Shown piece by piece: positions 29,319-32,296 of a DNA stretch of 32,296 nucleotides. The position numbers and the translations under genes were made by a program. The notes below the pieces were generated by a model. The model was given only the letters and a program-made list of their open reading frames with translations, was not told where the DNA came from and did no database searches. Position 1 is the stretch's first letter. Each line of letters starts with the position of its first letter. The DNA comes from a virus, in IMG/VR virus record IMGVR_UViG_3300025122_000085, positions 1 through 32,296 of that record; one strand, given 5' to 3'.

Positions 29319-29495
29319 ATGCAGGGCATTTCTTACGCTGCCGCGCCAAAGCGCACTTTCCGCAAAGCCATCGCCCGCCAACTAAAACAACAACAAGTGA
29401 ATCGCAAAGCGGTGTTTGGCATGTTCGTGTGGGAGGATGTTGATTTTTCATGCCCCATTATATCTACCGCATCAGTTGAACCGAAGTCATTCTGA
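29319..29495 (+). CDS. Possible small basic protein in a gap (weak)
   Basis: A 58-residue plus-strand ORF fills most of the 207-base gap between two minus-strand genes and overlaps the 3' end of one of them by 32 bases. It is basic (SYAAAPKRTFRKAIARQ) with CAGGG just before the ATG. Codon choice looks coding-like, but length and orientation make it uncertain. The rest of the gap holds only a weak minus-strand -10 (TACAAT at 29283-29288). Confidence 0.25.
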   Translation: MQGISYAAAPKRTFRKAIARQLKQQQVNRKAVFGMFVWEDVDFSCPIISTASVEPKSF

Positions 29496-29706
29496 ATTGA
29501 ATCCTGCCCCATCGGGCCTTCTGATATGCGTATGATGCCTTGATGTAGATTTCGCAAAGCCTGCTAAGATTATCGTATTCAACGCGCATGGCTTTTGCTT
29601 CTCGCCAATCATGGTCGGCCTCGCGCAACGTTCCATGCAGGGCTGCCAGGTTAGGACAGTTGAACTTCCTTTCAACTATAGCGGTGAACGCCAAATCACG
29701 GAACAT
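29464..29706 (-). CDS. Uncharacterised helical protein
   Basis: The 80-residue protein is almost entirely helical and charged (LHGTLREADHDWREAKAMR). I recognise no family. Its ATG lies inside the end of the preceding gene, and its ribosome site is part of a copy of the repeated CCAACAAGGGAGAAGCC leader. Confidence 0.6.
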   Translation of the reverse strand: MFRDLAFTAIVERKFNCPNLAALHGTLREADHDWREAKAMRVEYDNLSRLCEIYIKASYAYQKARWGRIQFRMTSVQLMR

Positions 29707-29917
29707 TGGCTTCTCCCTTGTTGGCAGGTTGGGGAAGGCATGTTTTGCAATGGTCGATTCCTTCGTCTCGTCCTTGTGCGTCTTTGATCCATGTCACCGT
29801 GGTATGGCGCCGAGCGTTGTTCTCGTTCTCGTATATTTCTCCGCACACTTCGCATTCTACGGAATGGTCTTTTCCTTGAGGGGCAAGGTAACGATGCGGT
29901 CTGTTTGGTAATGACAT
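29696..29917 (-). CDS. Small zinc-finger protein
   Basis: The 73-residue protein has C22-x2-C25, then H38 and C57-x2-C60, with ECEVCGEIYENENNARRH like a C2H2/C4 finger. It probably binds one zinc and perhaps DNA. The gene is preceded by the repeated promoter-leader block and is coupled to the next gene through an overlap. Its last ten codons contain a copy of the same ribosome-site repeat, read as protein. Confidence 0.65.
   Translation of the reverse strand: MSLPNRPHRYLAPQGKDHSVECEVCGEIYENENNARRHTTVTWIKDAQGRDEGIDHCKTCLPQPANKGEANVP
29709..29725 (-). repeat. Repeated leader block, partial copy (ribosome-site part)
   Basis: CCAACAAGGGAGAAGCC serves as the ribosome site of the gene starting at 29706 and at the same time codes for the C-terminus of the upstream zinc-finger protein. 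The promoter part of the block is absent here. Confidence 0.8.
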
Positions 29918-29920
29918 AAT

Positions 29921-29948
29921 TTCTCCCTTGTTGGTATTACTATACTAC
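29921..29948 (-). repeat. Repeated promoter-leader block, copy 3
   Basis: The block reads GTAGTATAGTAATACCAACA then AGGGAGAA, in front of the zinc-finger gene starting at 29917. It matches the copy at 30248-30276 except for one base in the -10 region and the terminal base. Confidence 0.85.
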
Positions 29949-29970
29949 CCCATCGGTTATTGCCTGTCTA
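29942..29970 (-). promoter_or_regulatory. Promoter of the 29917 zinc-finger gene
   Basis: TAGACA (29970-29965), a 17-base spacer and TAGTAT (29947-29942), the latter inside the repeated leader block. The -35 overlaps the stop of the upstream gene. Confidence 0.45.
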
Positions 29971-30243
29971 CAAAAGATTTGCTGTTTTCTCGTTTTGTTT
30001 GAGAAGACGCAGTGCCTCCGCCGCCGCCCGTCGTGACTGGTACCGTTTTCCATTGTCAAATTGGTCATCGTGGTCGCGCAAGAAATAGGTGTGCGGACCG
30101 TTATCCCACCGACCGCCAGTGCGACTGATTACGCCCAACGCAGTGTCGCCCAAAAACACCTGATATGACGGGCTATAATGCTCTCGGTCCCACTTGTTTC
30201 CGAGTTGTTTATAAGTAAATTTATTGTTGGCATCTGGGTACAT
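29968..30243 (-). CDS. Uncharacterised phage protein
   Basis: The 91-residue basic protein has a central beta-rich part (YQVFLGDTALGVISRTGG) and a C-terminal helix (SRRAAAEALRLLKQ). No family is recognised, though the strand-strand-helix layout with an Arg-rich helix recalls small single-domain DNA-binding proteins such as AP2/Arc-like integrase folds. It has its own promoter and repeated leader. Confidence 0.6.
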   Translation of the reverse strand: MYPDANNKFTYKQLGNKWDREHYSPSYQVFLGDTALGVISRTGGRWDNGPHTYFLRDHDDQFDNGKRYQSRRAAAEALRLLKQNEKTANLL

Positions 30244-30247
30244 CTGG

Positions 30248-30276
30248 CTTCTCCCTTGTTGGTATTACCATACTAC
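30248..30276 (-). repeat. Repeated promoter-leader block, copy 2
   Basis: This 29-base block (GTAGTATGGTAATACCAACA then AGGGAGAAG) is directly before the gene starting at 30243. It contains the -10 element and the ribosome site. Confidence 0.85.
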
Positions 30277-30295
30277 CCCCAAGGTTAACCGTCAA
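30267..30295 (-). promoter_or_regulatory. Sigma70-type promoter of the 30243 gene
   Basis: TTGACG (30295-30290), a 17-base spacer and TATGGT (30272-30267). Register and spacing are the same as in the plus-strand copy at 26631. Confidence 0.6.
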
Positions 30296-30329
30296 TCCAA
30301 AAAACGTGCTTTCAAACCTTTTTATTCAG

Positions 30330-30638
30330 TCATCGACGCGCTACGCCAGATAACATTCGCACCATTCCCATCAGCCGGGCTCTTGGATTATCCCCGTGTC
30401 CGTCATGGTTCATGTCAATGCCCGGCGTGACTCCTACGAAGCTGCCAAATATTCGAGCCATCAAACGACCACTGCGTTGGTCTGCGGCCTCTTCCCCTGC
30501 CTGATAGGCTGAACGCAAAGCCTCCATAAATGCTCGCTGTTCTGTTGGTGAGCACCGAACCAGCAAAGCATTAAGGCTTGGGTCATCGGCGGCGTCTACA
30601 GCCGCCAGGAGTGCTGGCAACGCTGGTTTACTTGGCAT
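30330..30638 (-). CDS. Small protein with an EF-hand-like loop
   Basis: The 102-residue helical protein has ALLAAVDAADDPSLNALLVRC and an Ala/Glu-rich middle, then GIDMNHDGHGDN near residue 80. The D-x-N-x-D-G pattern is the first half of an EF-hand or dockerin calcium loop, but the usual Glu at position 12 is replaced by Arg. The ATG at 30638 has AGGAG seven bases upstream and overlaps the stop of the preceding gene; the GTG at 30656 has no such site. Function unknown. Confidence 0.6.
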   Translation of the reverse strand: MPSKPALPALLAAVDAADDPSLNALLVRCSPTEQRAFMEALRSAYQAGEEAADQRSGRLMARIFGSFVGVTPGIDMNHDGHGDNPRARLMGMVRMLSGVARR

Positions 30639-30816
30639 TGTCACTCCTGCCGTCACAGCCTCTCGACGGGCAATTGATCGAGCCTTGCCAACTCATGCCA
30701 CACTTAATGCAATGCCGCATGGTTTTTGCAAGCCTTACGACTACCTCTACTGAGTTGCCGCGACGATCAATAATGGTTTCGCACGAGAACTTCTTTCTGT
30801 TTGGACTAACCGGCAT
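30628..30816 (-). CDS. Small zinc-ribbon protein
   Basis: The 62-residue basic protein has C36-x2-C39 and C49-x4-C54, preceded by an Arg/Lys-rich beta segment. A zinc ribbon is likely. The start lies inside the end of the terminase gene, and GGAGG is about eight bases upstream. It overlaps the next gene by 11 bases. Function unknown. Confidence 0.6.
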   Translation of the reverse strand: MPVSPNRKKFSCETIIDRRGNSVEVVVRLAKTMRHCIKCGMSWQGSINCPSRGCDGRSDNAK

Positions 30817-32296
30817 GATAGCTGCCTCCTTGCTTTAGTAGATCAAGCGCCACTCGTTGATATGCGTCTGAGAAGCGGTAATGGTCTTCGGCATTGCCTT
30901 CTTGCCAAACGTATCGTTCGCCACGATCGTTCAACATTCGTTTGGGCGCCATCATTTGGTCTGCCCAGCCTTTAACGCTCCACACATCTTCACCATAGGT
31001 GCGTCGAGGGGGCCGGGATCTCAAGTCGTCCATCGTAGCGTCGAGCAACTGCGTCCGATCTATGGTCACGACTCGTCTTACGTGGTCGAGTTTCATTCCA
31101 TAATCTTCACGACCCACTCGGTCGGTTGGATGAAACTGCGCCAGCCAGGTATCACACACGCCAGTCTCAAGGCATTTGTCTCGCAGTTCTTGAGCTTTGC
31201 GGATTTCAGGACGCGCATCTATCACCGCTACGTTCACGCGATAGCGGCACAGAATGTCATAAAGCTGTTCAAAGCTTCTACATACACCAGTCCATCGACC
31301 TCTTCTAATGTGCCTTTCGTCGGGTTTGTCCGCTATGGCTATGTCCACATGAAGCTCTTTACCGACGTCGATACCCGCTACAACCAACCCGCCGCCAAAG
31401 TTCTCTCCGCCGCCAAGTTCCATGGGCGGTTCCGTGGCAGCGTTAGCGAGCATTTCGTTGTCTACAGACGACCCTTTTGCCTCGTATGGGCGGCCCAGTA
31501 TAGACGCGTAGAACGCTACCAGTTTGATTGAACTGCTTTGGGCCGCCAGCCACTCGTGCCATAATTTGCGGAAATCTTGGGAAAGCAAATCAAGGCGGCT
31601 AACGTGATATCCGCGACGGGGATTGAACGGTCGTTCAGCAACCCATTCTCCTTTCTCTACGCCACGGTCAAACGGTTTTCCACAACGCCGACAAACTGGC
31701 CGAATGGTTCCGCTTACCGACCGGTCCTTATCCCGCAAAACCCAGCGCCCCGCCGTGTCGCGGTCCACTATATTGGTCACCCAGTCAAGGGGCTGTTTTT
31801 CGTTGCAATGCGTACACTTATGATGCCATTTTCGTCCATCACTTGCCGAATAGAGGGCGGCTACGCCAGTTTTGGGTAATGTTGGGTTTCCAATGCGGAA
31901 TAGCTGTGGATATGGCGAAGCGCGCAAACGGTCACTGGCAAGGGCAAGGTTTGATTGAACGCAACGGTCATACTCGTCAACAATTACAATGTCCGCCGAG
32001 AACTCAATGAAGTCATTTACAGTATTGCTTCCCAAAAACAGTATCGAGCCATTGCCAAACCGCTTAATTCTAACACTGCCCAAGTCACCGCCCGGCAACC
32101 GGCGTACGTATTCGGGCACCGTTTCAAGCACTGGATGAACACGCCTTTGAACAAAGCGGTCGCGCAATTGAAACGTCGGGAGAACGTATGCGGCAATTCT
32201 GCCCGCCCAGCCAGCACGTTCGAGAGCAAGTTGAATAAGCAACTCGGACCAGCCCACCTGCACCGCCTTCATGGCGTCAAACCCTTCTATTCTTGG
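30806..32296 (-). CDS. Terminase large subunit, GpA type (5' end outside window)
   Basis: This is the DNA-packaging ATPase and nuclease. The frame is open to the window edge; the first visible Met at 32272 falls inside the ATP-binding motif, so the N-terminus is missing. KAVQVGWSE aligns with the deviant Walker A of lambda gpA (KSARVGYSK), with the Lys at the front. VIVDEYD (about 96-102 from that Met) is Walker B. CTHCNEKQPLDW followed by CRRCGKPF is the zinc-ribbon-like insert of this family. VVAGIDVGKE and VIDARPE supply nuclease acidic residues. Typical members run 550-650 residues, so only about 70-130 are missing. It pairs with a small subunit not seen here. Confidence 0.9.
   Translation of the reverse strand, partial: PRIEGFDAMKAVQVGWSELLIQLALERAGWAGRIAAYVLPTFQLRDRFVQRRVHPVLETVPEYVRRLPGGDLGSVRIKRFGNGSILFLGSNTVNDFIEFSADIVIVDEYDRCVQSNLALASDRLRASPYPQLFRIGNPTLPKTGVAALYSASDGRKWHHKCTHCNEKQPLDWVTNIVDRDTAGRWVLRDKDRSVSGTIRPVCRRCGKPFDRGVEKGEWVAERPFNPRRGYHVSRLDLLSQDFRKLWHEWLAAQSSSIKLVAFYASILGRPYEAKGSSVDNEMLANAATEPPMELGGGENFGGGLVVAGIDVGKELHVDIAIADKPDERHIRRGRWTGVCRSFEQLYDILCRYRVNVAVIDARPEIRKAQELRDKCLETGVCDTWLAQFHPTDRVGREDYGMKLDHVRRVVTIDRTQLLDATMDDLRSRPPRRTYGEDVWSVKGWADQMMAPKRMLNDRGERYVWQEGNAEDHYRFSDAYQRVALDLLKQGGSYHAG

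Noticed and set aside
29333-29557. Minus-strand ORF filling the gap below 29464
   Set aside because: It starts inside the well-supported gene at 29464-29706, lacks a ribosome site and has poor composition. The competing plus-strand ORF at 29319-29495 is slightly better but also weak.
30881-31531. 216-residue plus-strand ORF opposite the terminase gene
   Set aside because: The opposite strand carries clear terminase motifs; this ORF has no ribosome site or recognisable domain.
1-32296. CRISPR arrays, tRNA genes, integrase or transposase genes, attachment sites
   Set aside because: None was seen. The only direct repeats are the 9-bp array, the leader block and the protein-level tape measure repeats.

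Overview
The window is about 32 kb of a tailed (double-stranded DNA) bacteriophage genome or prophage. It has no rRNA, tRNA or bacterial housekeeping genes, and the genes are packed with ATGA, GTGA or TAATG overlaps and strong Shine-Dalgarno sequences. The architecture is that of a siphovirus with a long non-contractile tail: an HK97-type head module, a tail tube protein, a tail assembly chaperone in two frames, a 1576-residue tape measure protein and tail-tip proteins. The host cannot be read from the sequence. Purine-rich Shine-Dalgarno sites and sigma70-like promoters point to an ordinary bacterial host.

Layout, following transcription (mostly minus strand, right to left). The right edge (30806-32296) carries the C-terminal part of a GpA-type large terminase, cut by the window end. 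Small minus-strand genes follow (28794-30816): zinc-binding proteins, an EF-hand-like protein and a pair of membrane or exported proteins. A plus-strand island of six small genes (26681-28810) converges on them. It encodes zinc-finger proteins, a lipoprotein and a putative Cys-His-Asp (transglutaminase/papain-like) protein. The main minus-strand morphogenesis operon then runs from 26569 to 86: portal fused to a MuF-like domain, protease fused to scaffold with two internal start sites, major capsid protein, a terminator-like hairpin, a winged-helix protein and a gp6-like connector.

A cassette of apparent sugar and small-molecule transferase genes interrupts the head-tail joining genes (13779-20277): an RmlB-like nucleotide-sugar dehydratase, a protein of unknown function, a SAM methyltransferase, a sulfotransferase-like P-loop protein, a Thr/Ser/Gly-rich beta-type protein and a 954-residue protein with three glycosyltransferase domains. 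Head-tail joining and tail genes resume on the other side, with translational coupling across the junctions. This is the most interesting part of the window: it looks like a virion-decoration (glycan, sulfate, methyl) system co-expressed with the particle.

The tail half follows (86-13782): gp10-like and tail-completion proteins, two zinc ribbons, tail tube, chaperone G/GT, tape measure, a large tail protein with sialidase-type Asp-boxes, a hub-like protein and two small coiled-coil proteins, one with a membrane anchor.

Regulatory structure is visible. A promoter-plus-leader block ending in ACCAACAAGGGAGAA recurs on both strands in front of accessory genes. Two long hairpins pair fully only in minus-strand RNA. 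A TGATACAGT-like motif recurs upstream of several morphogenesis genes. No stretch over 300 bases lacks a gene; the largest gap (29257-29463) holds at most a weak small ORF and a weak promoter.
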